A DNA stretch of 64,000 nucleotides from Virgibacillus sp. MSP4-1 (GTDB lineage Bacteria; Bacillota; Bacilli; Bacillales; Alkalibacillaceae). Of the stretch, positions 8,975 through 17,717 are shown piece by piece. Each line of letters begins with the position of its first letter. The first letter of the stretch is position 1. Made by a program: the position numbers and the translations under genes. The notes beneath the pieces were generated by a model. The model saw only the letters and a program-made list of their open reading frames with translations. It was not told the origin of the DNA and did no database searches. The stretch covers positions 1,984,001 through 2,048,000 of the forward strand of contig NZ_CP048021.1 in the NCBI RefSeq assembly GCF_010092505.1, given 5' to 3'.

Positions 8975-9328
8975 CTAATTTCTTTTATCAAAAAACATCC
9001 CATCGACTGTGGATACATTTTGATAAGGATTAATGTATTTCTGGTTGTTTCGTTTCTGGCTCTGAATTTGCTTCATGGATCCTTTCAGCTGGGTAAATTG
9101 CTCCTGGAAAGAATCTTCAATTTCACGGTCCATACGAACAATCTCTTTCCCCAGCTTTTTTTCCTCATCTGTATAAGGAGGTTTGATCTGATTCATGAAC
9201 GTTTCTCTTTTATTCAGGAATTCAGTCAGGCTTTCCATTAGGGATTCCTGATCTCTGTCCAATTCCTGCTGATAAAGGTATTTGTAAAAGTCTGTGGTAA
9301 TTGTATGTAGTTCTTTTACAGCGCTCAT
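8975..9328 (-). CDS. fliT: Flagellar export chaperone FliT
   Basis: FliT-type chaperone, which in bacilli binds the filament cap protein FliD before export. It has 117 residues, is all helical and is charged, with the family-typical Tyr/Leu N-terminus (ITTDFYKYLYQQEL) and a basic C-terminal tail (SQKRNNQKYINPYQNVS). The ATG at 9328 overlaps the fliS stop codon by one base, indicating translational coupling. Sequence conservation in this family is low, so the assignment relies partly on position directly after fliS. Confidence 0.82.
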   Translation of the reverse strand: MSAVKELHTITTDFYKYLYQQELDRDQESLMESLTEFLNKRETFMNQIKPPYTDEEKKLGKEIVRMDREIEDSFQEQFTQLKGSMKQIQSQKRNNQKYINPYQNVSTVDGMFFDKRN

Positions 9329-9735
9329 TAAGCATTCCCGCCCTGGCCATACTGCTGCTGACGGGTGATCTGAATAACCTCTTTCCAGGTATCCCGGAAT
9401 TCTGTCACGAGTTCGGACGCTTCATCTAAAATCTCAGGGTCATTTTCGATATTCGCTTCCATCAGACGACGGTTAATGTAGTCATATAGAGGCATGACCT
9501 GATCGGAAATGTCGCTTTCAGGATCCATCGTTACCATTAACTCCTGAATGATTCGCTGAGCCTTTTGGATATTTGTATTTTTTGTCTCATAGTTCGTTTC
9601 ATTCATCGCTTTTTTGGCTTGTCTTATGAATTTCAAACAGCCATTATAAAGCATCAACGTCAACTCTCCTGGTGATGCGGTGTTGACAGCGTTATTCTGA
9701 TAGGCCTGCTGTTTAGCTGCATATGGATTTGCCAC
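9328..9735 (-). CDS. fliS: Flagellar export chaperone FliS
   Basis: FliS binds the disordered C-terminus of flagellin and keeps it unpolymerised until export; in B. subtilis it also assists FliW release. The conserved N-terminal YQNNAVNTASPGELTLMLYNG and the four-helix core KFIRQAKKAMNETNYE are present. I chose GTG at 9735 (protein start MANPYAAKQQAY) because AAGGAGG lies eight bases upstream; an upstream ATG at 9762 adds nine residues inside the ribosome-site region. The length becomes 135 residues, near the family's usual 130-135. It lies between flaG and fliT. Confidence 0.95.
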   Translation of the reverse strand: MANPYAAKQQAYQNNAVNTASPGELTLMLYNGCLKFIRQAKKAMNETNYETKNTNIQKAQRIIQELMVTMDPESDISDQVMPLYDYINRRLMEANIENDPEILDEASELVTEFRDTWKEVIQITRQQQYGQGGNA

Positions 9736-9797
9736 GGTAAAATCCTCCTTCTCTCTTTCCATTGTGCCACCTTTTGTTTTATGAAAAAAGCGGCTAT

Positions 9798-10169
9798 CTA
9801 TACTTTTTCATCAACTATAAATCCCATAAATTCCGCCATGGCTGCATAAATATCCAGCATTTTCTTAGGTGGAATTTCTTTGATGACTTCATCAGATTTC
9901 TCATCAACAATCGTCACATAGTAATCTTCCAGTTTCTCGTGATATTCATATCGAATCGAGGTATCTGTCGGTTCTAAAAACTTATTTAAACCTTCAATCA
10001 TGTGCTTTGCTTCTTCACGGCTTAACGTTTTTGCATATGAATCCTCTGCTTTTTGATCATCACTACGTTTCCCATCCGCATTGGTACTCTCTCTAGTTGA
10101 TGAAACATTCATAGGATGCTCGGACCGCTGCAGGAGTTGGGACCCAGATAAAACTTTACCTACATCCAT
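9798..10169 (-). CDS. flaG: Flagellar protein FlaG
   Basis: FlaG (YvyC in B. subtilis) is a small protein linked to filament length. The C-terminal conserved part is clear: YHEKLEDYYVTIVDEKSDEVIKEIPPKK followed by MLDIYAAMAEFMGFIVDEK. The N-terminal half is polar and disordered. The frame opens at ATG 10223 (141 residues), but ATG 10169 has a better ribosome site (GAGGAG, nine bases before) and gives 123 residues, nearer the family size, so I prefer it. In B. subtilis flaG is followed by fliD; here fliS follows directly and fliD lies 7.5 kb away. Confidence 0.88.
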   Translation of the reverse strand: MDVGKVLSGSQLLQRSEHPMNVSSTRESTNADGKRSDDQKAEDSYAKTLSREEAKHMIEGLNKFLEPTDTSIRYEYHEKLEDYYVTIVDEKSDEVIKEIPPKKMLDIYAAMAEFMGFIVDEKV

Positions 10170-10278
10170 CCTCAGCAACTCCTCAGTTTTATTTCTATTC
10201 CTTATATCGGTAATCTTTTTCATAGTTTTAGCCCCAGTACAAGAAAAACTGATAATCCTTGCTGCAGAATTTAAAAAT

Positions 10279-10307
10279 TTGACGTTTTTATGAAAAAATC
10301 TTAATCT
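10279..10307 (+). promoter_or_regulatory. Sigma-A-type promoter upstream of chemoreceptor gene
   Basis: TTGACG, 17 bases, TAATCT on the plus strand, about 155 bases before the chemoreceptor ATG. No sigma-D motif was found for this receptor, unlike the one at 15284. Confidence 0.5.
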
Positions 10308-10462
10308 TTTAGGGGTGGACTAAAAGTTTCATATAAAGGAAATTTAAGGATGTTCATAAGAGAAAATAGACCTATCCCCTTCCTCCCGCTGACATATTCT
10401 GCATATCCACGTACCGAATCGGACACGAACAGCAAATAACAGCATGAAAATGAGGTGTAAAA

Positions 10463-12175
10463 ATGAAAGAAAAATTTCCGTTTAATATTCGCTTTCGGTT
10501 CAAATCATTAAAATCCAAAATTTTATTTGGGTTTTCCATTATTATGGTCCTTGTTCTCATCCTGAGCAGCTATAACTTTGTTGCTGTGGACAACTCGAAT
10601 CAGGAAGTCAAAAAGATCCTGAATGAGGACTTACCCTTACTTACGGTTAGTGAAAAAATGGCTTATAACATCGCAGAGCGAACCTTATCCCTGCGAAGCT
10701 TTTTATTATACAACGACAGCTCCTCCCGCCAGGACTACAACGAATTAATGGAAATCAATAAGGAACTGGAAAAGGAGATGCTGTCCCTTACGGATTCTGA
10801 AAAGGCACAGGAATTTATTAATAAGAAGAAAGAATGGGATCAGAAAATTGCAGATGTATTTACGGCCTATGACAATGGCAATGAAGAAGAGGCCATGCAT
10901 ATCATGAACTTACAGGTCAGCCCAAGAGCCCGCCAGATTATGAGAAACTTTGAAGAAATGGGGGCCAATCAGGAGGCTGTGATAGAAAAATCCGGAACCT
11001 CCGTTATAGCGACCGGACAAACCGTGTGGATTGCGGGCGGTGTTATGGCGATCGTGATCATCATCGTTGGTATCATCGTAGCTTTACTGACCTCCCGCAG
11101 CATTTCAAAACCGATTACAAAAGTGATGGATCGAATGAAGGCGATTGCGGCCAGGGACTTATCTCATGACCACTTGGACATTCAATCCCATGATGAAATC
11201 GGGCAATTAGTCAAGGCTACAAATCAAATGAACGAAAATACACGGGAGCTGTTACAAAAAATCCATTCTGTAACGGAAACCGTATCCAATCAGAGCGATA
11301 AATTAACGAAATCTGCGGATGAAGTGCAGCAGGGCTCAGAGCAGATCGCCGCTACCATGGAGGAAATCGCCTCAAGCTCTGAATCACAAGCCAACCATGT
11401 TCAGACTTTATCCTCAAACGCCACTTCATTTACCTCTAATGTCCAGGAGGCGAATGCACGAGGGGAGCAGATGGAACAGACTTCTTCCTATGTATTACAA
11501 ATGACAGAGGCCGGAACGAACCTTATGGAAGAGTCTATCCATCAAATGAAAAATGTCGATACCATAGTAAAGAGTTCCGTTGAAAAGGTTCAGGAATTGG
11601 ATCACCAATCACAAAAGATTACCCAGCTTGTGACCGTTATTCGTGATATAGCTGACCAGACAAACCTGTTGGCCTTAAATGCAGCCATTGAAGCCGCACG
11701 GGCAGGAGAACATGGAAAGGGGTTTGCCGTTGTAGCTGATGAAGTAAGAAAGCTGGCCGAGCAGGTGGCGAATTCCGTAACGGATATTACAGAAATTACA
11801 GGCACAATTCAGAGTGAAACGAGCGGAGTAGTAAATTCCTTGGAAAGCGGCTACTCTGAAGTTGAAAAAGGAACCCGCCAAATTAAATACACAGGAGAGA
11901 CGTTTAGTCAAATCAACCAGGCCATGGAGGAAATGGCAGACAGTATCGATACCGTTGCCCATCACCTATCCAACATGGCTTCAACCAGTCAGCAAATGAC
12001 ATCGTCCATTGAGGAAATGGCCACATCCTCTGAAGAAACGGCATCAGATGCAGAAGAAGCATCGGCATCCGCACAGCAGACCAATAGCTCTATGGAAGAG
12101 GTATCCAGCAGCTCAGATGAACTATCCAAACTATCGGATGAATTACGGAGTCTGGTGGAGCGGTTTAAACTTTGA
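10463..12175 (+). CDS. Methyl-accepting chemotaxis protein (4HB sensor type)
   Basis: A transmembrane chemoreceptor of 570 residues. TM1 spans about 21-41 ([14 protein letters not shown]). An extracellular helical domain of about 150 residues (4HB-MCP type) follows. TM2 is about 190-212 ([21 protein letters not shown]), then HAMP to about 265. The cytoplasmic coiled-coil hairpin has the conserved tip [20 protein letters not shown] and [17 protein letters not shown] (about 395-435), which contacts CheA and CheW. Glu/Gln-rich helices provide methylation sites. The ligand is unknown. The RBS is GAGGTG before ATG 10463. It interrupts the usual flaG-fliD order together with the next genes. Confidence 0.95.
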   Translation: MKEKFPFNIRFRFKSLKSKILFGFSIIMVLVLILSSYNFVAVDNSNQEVKKILNEDLPLLTVSEKMAYNIAERTLSLRSFLLYNDSSSRQDYNELMEINKELEKEMLSLTDSEKAQEFINKKKEWDQKIADVFTAYDNGNEEEAMHIMNLQVSPRARQIMRNFEEMGANQEAVIEKSGTSVIATGQTVWIAGGVMAIVIIIVGIIVALLTSRSISKPITKVMDRMKAIAARDLSHDHLDIQSHDEIGQLVKATNQMNENTRELLQKIHSVTETVSNQSDKLTKSADEVQQGSEQIAATMEEIASSSESQANHVQTLSSNATSFTSNVQEANARGEQMEQTSSYVLQMTEAGTNLMEESIHQMKNVDTIVKSSVEKVQELDHQSQKITQLVTVIRDIADQTNLLALNAAIEAARAGEHGKGFAVVADEVRKLAEQVANSVTDITEITGTIQSETSGVVNSLESGYSEVEKGTRQIKYTGETFSQINQAMEEMADSIDTVAHHLSNMASTSQQMTSSIEEMATSSEETASDAEEASASAQQTNSSMEEVSSSSDELSKLSDELRSLVERFKL

Positions 12176-12176
12176 G

Positions 12177-12206
12177 GGTGCCTGTCACCACCCGAATTTT
12201 GTCGAA
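12177..12206 (+). repeat. 30-bp repeat, copy 1, directly after a stop codon
   Basis: A 30-base sequence beginning GGTGCCTGTCACC (imperfect palindrome) and ending TTTTGTCGAA. It starts one base after the chemoreceptor stop. An identical copy lies at 14823-14852 after the next gene pair, so the two copies bracket the unknown cassette. Confidence 0.85.
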
Positions 12207-12253
12207 TAAAATATGCTTTTTGTCGTCCCTTATTCGACAAAGTTTAGTATAAT
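12198..12253 (+). promoter_or_regulatory. 12-bp inverted repeat and -10-like box before the unknown cassette
   Basis: TTTGTCGAATAA at 12198-12209 and TTATTCGACAAA at 12230-12241 are perfect inverted repeats separated by 20 bases. TATAAT follows at 12248-12253. The second arm lies where a -35 box or operator would be expected for the gene at 12294. The first arm is part of the 30-bp repeat. It could be an operator or an mRNA hairpin. Confidence 0.45.
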
Positions 12254-12293
12254 GGTCCTAACTATCTATCATGCATACCAGAGGTGAACAATT

Positions 12294-12881
12294 ATGGAGC
12301 AATATCATTCAGACCTGCTGAATTCTCTATTTGAAAATGATGAACGGGTCAATGCTAATATGGAAGTTCTCAATGTTAAAGAAAATCTGTTGGGCGGGAG
12401 TTCTATTGTTGATAGAAATGGAAATCCTGTACTGGAAACCATGCCAAATGCTGCCGGTGGAGAAACGGTCATGTTTGAAAATGGTGAAACAGCTAATCTG
12501 ACAGATAACATCTACAACGGTTCTACGCTGGATTTTACCGGGGTATCCAATGATATCACTACCCGTCCAGCCATCTTCGGCGAGGAACAGGTCTATCAGG
12601 GCAGTGACCATATTGGTACATTAGAGCCTAATCTGATGGGAGATGGATATGATTTTACGTCAACAGCCAATGATACCTTATTTAGCACATCCACGAACTC
12701 TTTTGGAGATACGCAGATATCCTTTGACTCTTCCTTTTTTGAGGCTGCACCGGGTTCATCAGCTATGGATCTGCACCATTCGTTCAGTGAAATTGATACC
12801 GTCTCCTCCCAGTTTTCTGCAGCCGACCTGGGCTCTGCGACAGATGCTGTCGATGGCATAGACGTACTGGGGTTATTGTAA
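12294..12881 (+). CDS. Uncharacterised acidic protein, first gene of an unknown two-gene cassette
   Basis: A 195-residue, strongly acidic protein rich in Ser, Thr, Asn and Gly, with no signal peptide or membrane helix. Segments such as DRNGNPVLETMP, MFENGETANLTDN and HIGTLEPNLMGDGYDF look like short beta-strand repeats, and the C-terminus is hydrophobic (DAVDGIDVLGLL). The ATG at 12294 has GAGGTG eight bases upstream, and a TATAAT box lies at 12248. The stop is one base from the next ATG, so the two products are probably made together. I recognise no named family. The position among chemoreceptor and flagellar genes is the only functional hint. Confidence 0.8.
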   Translation: MEQYHSDLLNSLFENDERVNANMEVLNVKENLLGGSSIVDRNGNPVLETMPNAAGGETVMFENGETANLTDNIYNGSTLDFTGVSNDITTRPAIFGEEQVYQGSDHIGTLEPNLMGDGYDFTSTANDTLFSTSTNSFGDTQISFDSSFFEAAPGSSAMDLHHSFSEIDTVSSQFSAADLGSATDAVDGIDVLGLL

Positions 12882-12882
12882 T

Positions 12883-14823
12883 ATGGCACAGGAAAAACTC
12901 GAAAGCTACTTCAAAGATTCGCAGCTGGAATACGAACATATTCATAAGGACCTGCAAACGACATTCAATCCACAGGTCTATGAAGAAATTATCGCCCTGG
13001 TCGAGCAAAAGACGACAGAAGGTATGGATAATGTATGGGGTCAGTTAAACAGCCGGTATGAAGCCCTGAGCAGACTGGAAAACTCCATGCCTGAAGAGCC
13101 AACACAGGAAGATCAGGATCAATACATAAAGGAATTTTTCAGCCTCACAGATCCGGGGAAAGTATCAGAGGACTTAAAGCAAGCCCTCCAATTTAACGAA
13201 CTGGAATATCATTATCAGGATTTTATCTCGAAGCTTTCAACGGAGGAATATGGGGAAATTTTTAACCGATACCTGTATCCTCCCCAGTTTTTTCATGGAC
13301 TCAGAAAAGGAATCCTCCACCATATTGATCAGCTGACTCAATCCCTGAAGGCATATACTGACACGATTGGAGAGCATGCCCTTTTAATGGATTCCATAAG
13401 ACAGGATCAGAAGGGGAAATCCTTTATTAAAGGCGGGGCCTCTTTACTTGGTCTGCTTGTAGGCGTTCCTTTTGCAGGTGCCGGGGTCGGGGCTCTTATG
13501 GGAGGCAATGATCAGTCGAAAATTAATGATTCCTTATCCAAAGTATTTCATAACTGGAATACGTACATCGATCAGTTTAATGACTTCTTAAAAGAACTGG
13601 AAAACCACTTTCGCTTAGCCATGATCACTCTTTATGGCGGTACTTTGTTAAGAGTCGAGGAGCAATTTCAGGCCTATCATATGACCATTGCCGAAATCGC
13701 TCTGTTAAGCGGAAACTATGCGCTCACCCTCACCCCGCAGGAACGGGAGGAAACGGAACGCTGGATAAAAACCCAGACCAATGGAATCTACCATTTGCTG
13801 AAATATAAACAATGGCAGGAAGCAATCAGGGTTTCAAAAGAATTATTTCATATTGTTCAAAAGAATCCGGTCACAGCCAGAACGATGCTTTATGATGAGA
13901 AATCCGGGATGTATATCGCTCACTTATACTATTATCTATCCTATCAGCAAGCATTACTGGAAGAATACAAAAACGGGCATTTGGATAGCTTTTATGAAAC
14001 GTCGAAAAAGCTCTTTAACGACCTGCAGCTCATCCTTTCAGACAAAGATATTCCTGAAGATTTTTCATCCATGGCTCATCTGTTCTTCCGATTTATCAAA
14101 GAATCGCTCAGGCGCGGTCAGACAGATGATCTGCACATCATTTTTGAATACATAAAGCGATTAACCGAACGTATGAAACGGCAGGAAATCTATTTCGGTG
14201 AGCATATCCGATCCTCCGATGATACAGAAGGATTTAACGTATATGAAATTTTGGAGCGTTACTTCATTGACGTCATGGACCTGAAGATTGATACGTACAG
14301 CGATGAAGAGGATTCGTTTGATCTGAAACCTCGACAAATTAAAACATTCATTCAAATCGATAACGAGATCGGCAGAAAGGACAAATTCACCAGATATCTC
14401 AAACGCCTCTATTGGAAGTCTCTGTTCATCAGGCCTTTCAGCTGGTTTAATCAGCAAAAGAAAAGGATTGGCGCCACGGTCCTGGCCGGGGCTCTGCTCT
14501 TTGGCAGCTTTACCTATGGAGATGAAGTCTATCAATTTGGAAAAGAGCAGGTGGAGAAGATCGGTTGGTTTGATTCACAGCCTGAACAACCTACAGAAGA
14601 AAAGTCAGATTCAGCCAATGAAACGATTATGACGATCACAACCGAATACGCCAATATACGGTCTGCCCCTTCATTGAACAGCGAAATCGTCTATACCGCC
14701 AACCAGTCAGACAAACTGATCTATCTAAATGAAGAAAAGACCGATGATGAGGGAATCACATGGTATCACGTGGAAATGACCAACAATACAAACGGATGGA
14801 TCAGCAGCCGGATTGTTGAATAG
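12883..14823 (+). CDS. Large helical protein with glycine-zipper segment, TM helix and C-terminal SH3b domain
   Basis: A 646-residue protein of unknown function. Residues 1-180 are helical and charged. A hydrophobic glycine-rich segment (GGASLLGLLVGVPFAGAGVG, about 186-205) could insert in a membrane, like glycine zippers. A long helical region to about 510 follows. A transmembrane helix (IGATVLAGALLFGSFTYG, about 525-542), an acidic linker and a C-terminal bacterial SH3 domain (about 585-646: ITTEYANIRSAPSLNSEIVY, NGWISSRIVE) complete it. The SH3b end would lie outside and could bind peptidoglycan. No ATPase or GTPase motif was found. Translation is probably coupled to the preceding gene. 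Identical 30-bp repeats flank the pair. Confidence 0.82.
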   Translation: MAQEKLESYFKDSQLEYEHIHKDLQTTFNPQVYEEIIALVEQKTTEGMDNVWGQLNSRYEALSRLENSMPEEPTQEDQDQYIKEFFSLTDPGKVSEDLKQALQFNELEYHYQDFISKLSTEEYGEIFNRYLYPPQFFHGLRKGILHHIDQLTQSLKAYTDTIGEHALLMDSIRQDQKGKSFIKGGASLLGLLVGVPFAGAGVGALMGGNDQSKINDSLSKVFHNWNTYIDQFNDFLKELENHFRLAMITLYGGTLLRVEEQFQAYHMTIAEIALLSGNYALTLTPQEREETERWIKTQTNGIYHLLKYKQWQEAIRVSKELFHIVQKNPVTARTMLYDEKSGMYIAHLYYYLSYQQALLEEYKNGHLDSFYETSKKLFNDLQLILSDKDIPEDFSSMAHLFFRFIKESLRRGQTDDLHIIFEYIKRLTERMKRQEIYFGEHIRSSDDTEGFNVYEILERYFIDVMDLKIDTYSDEEDSFDLKPRQIKTFIQIDNEIGRKDKFTRYLKRLYWKSLFIRPFSWFNQQKKRIGATVLAGALLFGSFTYGDEVYQFGKEQVEKIGWFDSQPEQPTEEKSDSANETIMTITTEYANIRSAPSLNSEIVYTANQSDKLIYLNEEKTDDEGITWYHVEMTNNTNGWISSRIVE

Positions 14824-14852
14824 GTGCCTGTCACCACCCGAATTTTGTCGAA
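14823..14852 (+). repeat. 30-bp repeat, copy 2, overlapping a stop codon
   Basis: Identical to the copy at 12177-12206. Its first G is the last base of the TAG stop of the SH3b gene. The first 13 bases (GGTGCCTGTCACC) form an imperfect palindrome. Confidence 0.85.
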
Positions 14853-14872
14853 AAATCGCTACATTCACAAAT

Positions 14873-14912
14873 ATAAAACGTCCAGCCGCTTTGAGCGGAT
14901 GGACGTTTTTCG
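14873..14912. terminator. Bidirectional terminator between SH3b gene and yjfB-like gene
   Basis: Arms AAACGTCCA and TGGACGTTT enclose an inner GCCGCT/AGCGG stem, with T runs on one side and A runs on the other. It serves the convergent genes ending at 14823 and 14918. Confidence 0.88.
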
Positions 14913-14917
14913 ATTAT

Positions 14918-15118
14918 CTAGGCTTTTACATCAATCGAGCTTCCCAGATGAGGCTGGGCCGCATGCTGCATGGTCTTCACATTAGATTCTTCCAGCATTT
15001 TAATCATGTTCTGACCTTTTGATTCAGCCTGATTCATCGTTTTATTCATGAGCGACAGACCGACATCCTGTTGCAGCCCTGCATGACTCAGGGCCACGGA
15101 AACGGCAGGTACATCCAT
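14918..15118 (-). CDS. yjfB: YjfB family putative motility protein
   Basis: A 66-residue protein of the YjfB_motility family, found in many flagellated bacilli. It has the family pattern of an MDVPAVSVALSHAGLQQDVG N-terminus, a central helix (LSLMNKTMNQAESKGQNMIK) and a C-terminal HPHLG/DVKA-like tail (QPHLGSSIDVKA). The molecular role is unknown, although the family is often controlled with motility genes. The ATG at 15118 has GAGGAGG upstream. It stands alone between the convergent SH3b gene and a chemoreceptor. Confidence 0.85.
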   Translation of the reverse strand: MDVPAVSVALSHAGLQQDVGLSLMNKTMNQAESKGQNMIKMLEESNVKTMQHAAQPHLGSSIDVKA

Positions 15119-15283
15119 ATGTAAAACCTCCTCTATCTTTCATTATAATAAACTCACAATAAGGATAAAAGGCTGATTTCCATTAATTTTCATAACTTAC
15201 TGTACGAATGAACGTCTATCTGCTTAATGACCCATCTTACCGGAATCTATAGATGAATCTACCGGCTAGTCTATCTTCATCGA

Positions 15284-17353
15284 TCAAACCCGAAAACGCC
15301 CAATTTCCTGCTGAAGGGATTCAGCCAGTTCTTTCACATTTTCGGAATGGTTACTCAGCTCTTCAACAACGGACAGTTGCTCTTCTGCGGATGCGGAAAC
15401 TTGCTCAGAACTGGATGCCGTTTCCTGACTGGAAGCTGCCAGTGATTGAATCACATCGGTCATTTCATTCTTTTTCGCAAGCATGGTATTCGAGTAGTCG
15501 GATACTTTACCTGTGTTTTCCGTCAAGGTCTGAACAATGGTGGATAGTTCATGGAACAGCTCTTTCGTTGCATTAACTTTTGCTTCATTCTCATACGTGA
15601 AGCCTTTCGTTTGATCGATGGATTCTACCGCCTGTTTGGACTGGTTCTGTACCTTACTGACGATGGATTTAATCTGATCGGCCGCCTGTGCAGATTCATC
15701 CGCCAGTTTACGAATCTCATCAGCAACCACAGCGAACCCTTTTCCATGTTCACCAGCCCGTGCTGCTTCAATCGATGCATTCAACGCCAGGAGATTTGTC
15801 TGGTCCGTTATCTCTAAAATCGTACTTGTAAAGTTTCCGATTTCCTGAGACAGCTGATCCATATCATCAATGACCTGACTCACTTCATCCGTGGATGCAC
15901 GGTTTTCCTCCGTTTTATTCATCAGGTCCTCAACGGTTGTCAGACCACTTTTCTTCAGGCTGTTCATTTGTGCAGTTAAATCATTGATGACACTATTTTC
16001 ATTGGATACTTTTTCAATCTGCTCATTTAACGCCTGCAGGTTCGATTCGCCATCCTCAAGGTTCTCAGCCTGTTCAGATGCACTTGTCGCTACCTGGTTG
16101 ATGGCCTGTGAAATTTCAGTCGTGGCCGTACGTGTCTGTTCCGTACTTTCGGCTAATGTTTTGGACGAATCAATCACGGTATGGGCAGAATCTCGCACTT
16201 TATTCAGCAGGCTGCGCACACTGCTTTGGGTCGTCTTCAGAGCATTCGCCAATGTTCCCGTTTCATCCTTCCGCCGGGCCAGGTCATCAGGGACTTCCTC
16301 GGAAAAATCACCGGACGCCATGGTCTGCAGGTGGCCGACAACCTGTAAAATCGGATTGGAAAAACGCTTGGCCATCACATAAGCAAAAATAGCCGCTAAA
16401 ATGGCAAATACCACAGATATAATGAGGATATAAGTATTAATTTCGTTCACCTTAGACCCAATTTCTGATTTTTTCTGAACGGCGATAAGCTTCCAGCCGG
16501 TCTCAGGAGAGGTAAAGACATTCATGAAATGCGGCAGGCCATTAATGTTTCCCTCCAGCGTCTGATCGTCCATGCTGGCAATGTTTTGCAGCTTAGGAAT
16601 ATCCAATTCGCTGATGTTTTTAAAATTCGTCTCAGGATTATTCGGGTTCGTCAGGATGGTTCCGTCTGCATCGGCAAGCATGACATAGCCGGTCTCTCCA
16701 ACCTTGATGTCCTCAACCATGCTCGTGAGACCCTCAAGACTCACATCAAGGCCCTGCATACCAATTACATTTCCTGCTTCATCCTCAATGGTCCGGACCG
16801 TACTGATGATTTCAGAGTCATCGGCCGCAAAGTAATACGGACTTGTCCGAACGACCTCACCTGGGTTCTCCATCGCTTTTTTATAGAAAGGACGCTCTCT
16901 TGGATCATAATTTTCGTTTGTATCCCCTTCCGGCCATTGTACATAGCCACCATCTTCCGTCCCCATGTAGGCATAAGCGGTATTTGGATGGGAGGCGGCA
17001 AAATTTTTGTACACATTAAAAATCTCAGCTTCAATACCGCCATTTTCAGATGGGGTCATGGTGATATTACCATTTGCCTTCGTTGCGTTCATGTAGGTGG
17101 TAATGCTGTCATCCGCCTGTCTGATGGTCGCATGATCCGCCAGCAGGTTGACATTCTCTTCAACCCCTTCGAAATAGGTGTTGATCGACTCATTAATCAG
17201 CTGGACCTGTGACTGTGTCGAACTCTTAAACGATTCTTCCAATTCTGTTGCTGTCTTGCTGCTCAGCGTTAATCCAATAACGACAATCGGTATCAGAGTG
17301 ATTAACAGAAAGGACGTAATCATTTTGGATTTCATAGATGATAAAAATTTCAT
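15284..17353 (-). CDS. Methyl-accepting chemotaxis protein with dCache-type sensor
   Basis: A 689-residue chemoreceptor. TM1 is about 12-30 ([17 protein letters not shown]). The large extracellular region (about 40-285) has double-Cache features: [36 protein letters not shown], and [18 protein letters not shown] in the membrane-proximal half, as in receptors for amino acids and organic acids. TM2 is about 300-325, followed by HAMP and the signalling hairpin with tip [20 protein letters not shown]. The C-terminal basic tail IGRFRV is normal. A strong sigma-D promoter at 17490-17516 drives it. It belongs to the block that separates fliD from flaG. Confidence 0.95.
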   Translation of the reverse strand: MKFLSSMKSKMITSFLLITLIPIVVIGLTLSSKTATELEESFKSSTQSQVQLINESINTYFEGVEENVNLLADHATIRQADDSITTYMNATKANGNITMTPSENGGIEAEIFNVYKNFAASHPNTAYAYMGTEDGGYVQWPEGDTNENYDPRERPFYKKAMENPGEVVRTSPYYFAADDSEIISTVRTIEDEAGNVIGMQGLDVSLEGLTSMVEDIKVGETGYVMLADADGTILTNPNNPETNFKNISELDIPKLQNIASMDDQTLEGNINGLPHFMNVFTSPETGWKLIAVQKKSEIGSKVNEINTYILIISVVFAILAAIFAYVMAKRFSNPILQVVGHLQTMASGDFSEEVPDDLARRKDETGTLANALKTTQSSVRSLLNKVRDSAHTVIDSSKTLAESTEQTRTATTEISQAINQVATSASEQAENLEDGESNLQALNEQIEKVSNENSVINDLTAQMNSLKKSGLTTVEDLMNKTEENRASTDEVSQVIDDMDQLSQEIGNFTSTILEITDQTNLLALNASIEAARAGEHGKGFAVVADEIRKLADESAQAADQIKSIVSKVQNQSKQAVESIDQTKGFTYENEAKVNATKELFHELSTIVQTLTENTGKVSDYSNTMLAKKNEMTDVIQSLAASSQETASSSEQVSASAEEQLSVVEELSNHSENVKELAESLQQEIGRFRV

Positions 17354-17489
17354 AGTTGAAGTCTTGCTCCTTTATTATGTATAGTCTTGCTGGATTTTTG
17401 TGGCGATCATTGTTTTTCTGTCAATCCTCATGCCTCCTTGTCCCATTGTATGTAGTTTTTGAATGAACCTTTGATTAGGCACAATGTCA

Positions 17490-17516
17490 ATATCGGTAAA
17501 AATTACTATTGATTTA
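17490..17516 (-). promoter_or_regulatory. Sigma-D promoter of the dCache chemoreceptor gene
   Basis: Minus strand TAAA, 15 bases, ACCGATAT, one base from the sigma-D consensus. It lies about 137 bases before the ATG. Confidence 0.85.
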
Positions 17517-17652
17517 AAGTATATGTGAAGGAAAATATGACGATTGTGTGACATGCAGGAGATGGCATTCTTTAGCATAAATAAGGGTGACCCTGAGTCA
17601 GAGTATTTGAGAGAAGTGAAAATAAATTACTAAAAAATTATTCTGGAAAATA

Positions 17653-17681
17653 ATTAAAGTGAGCTAAGCGCTCACTTTAAT
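17653..17681 (-). terminator. Intrinsic terminator of fliD
   Basis: ATTAAAGTGAGC and GCTCACTTTAAT form a perfect 12-bp stem with a five-base loop, followed on the minus strand by TATTTT. It lies 36 bases after the fliD stop, so fliD ends its own transcript. Confidence 0.88.
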
Positions 17682-17717
17682 ACTGGATATATTTTTTTCC
17701 CTGCTATTTACTGGCTA

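Noticed and set aside
17375-17578. 67-codon minus-strand frame upstream of the dCache receptor
   Set aside because: It overlaps the sigma-D promoter and leader of that gene and has no recognisable protein features.
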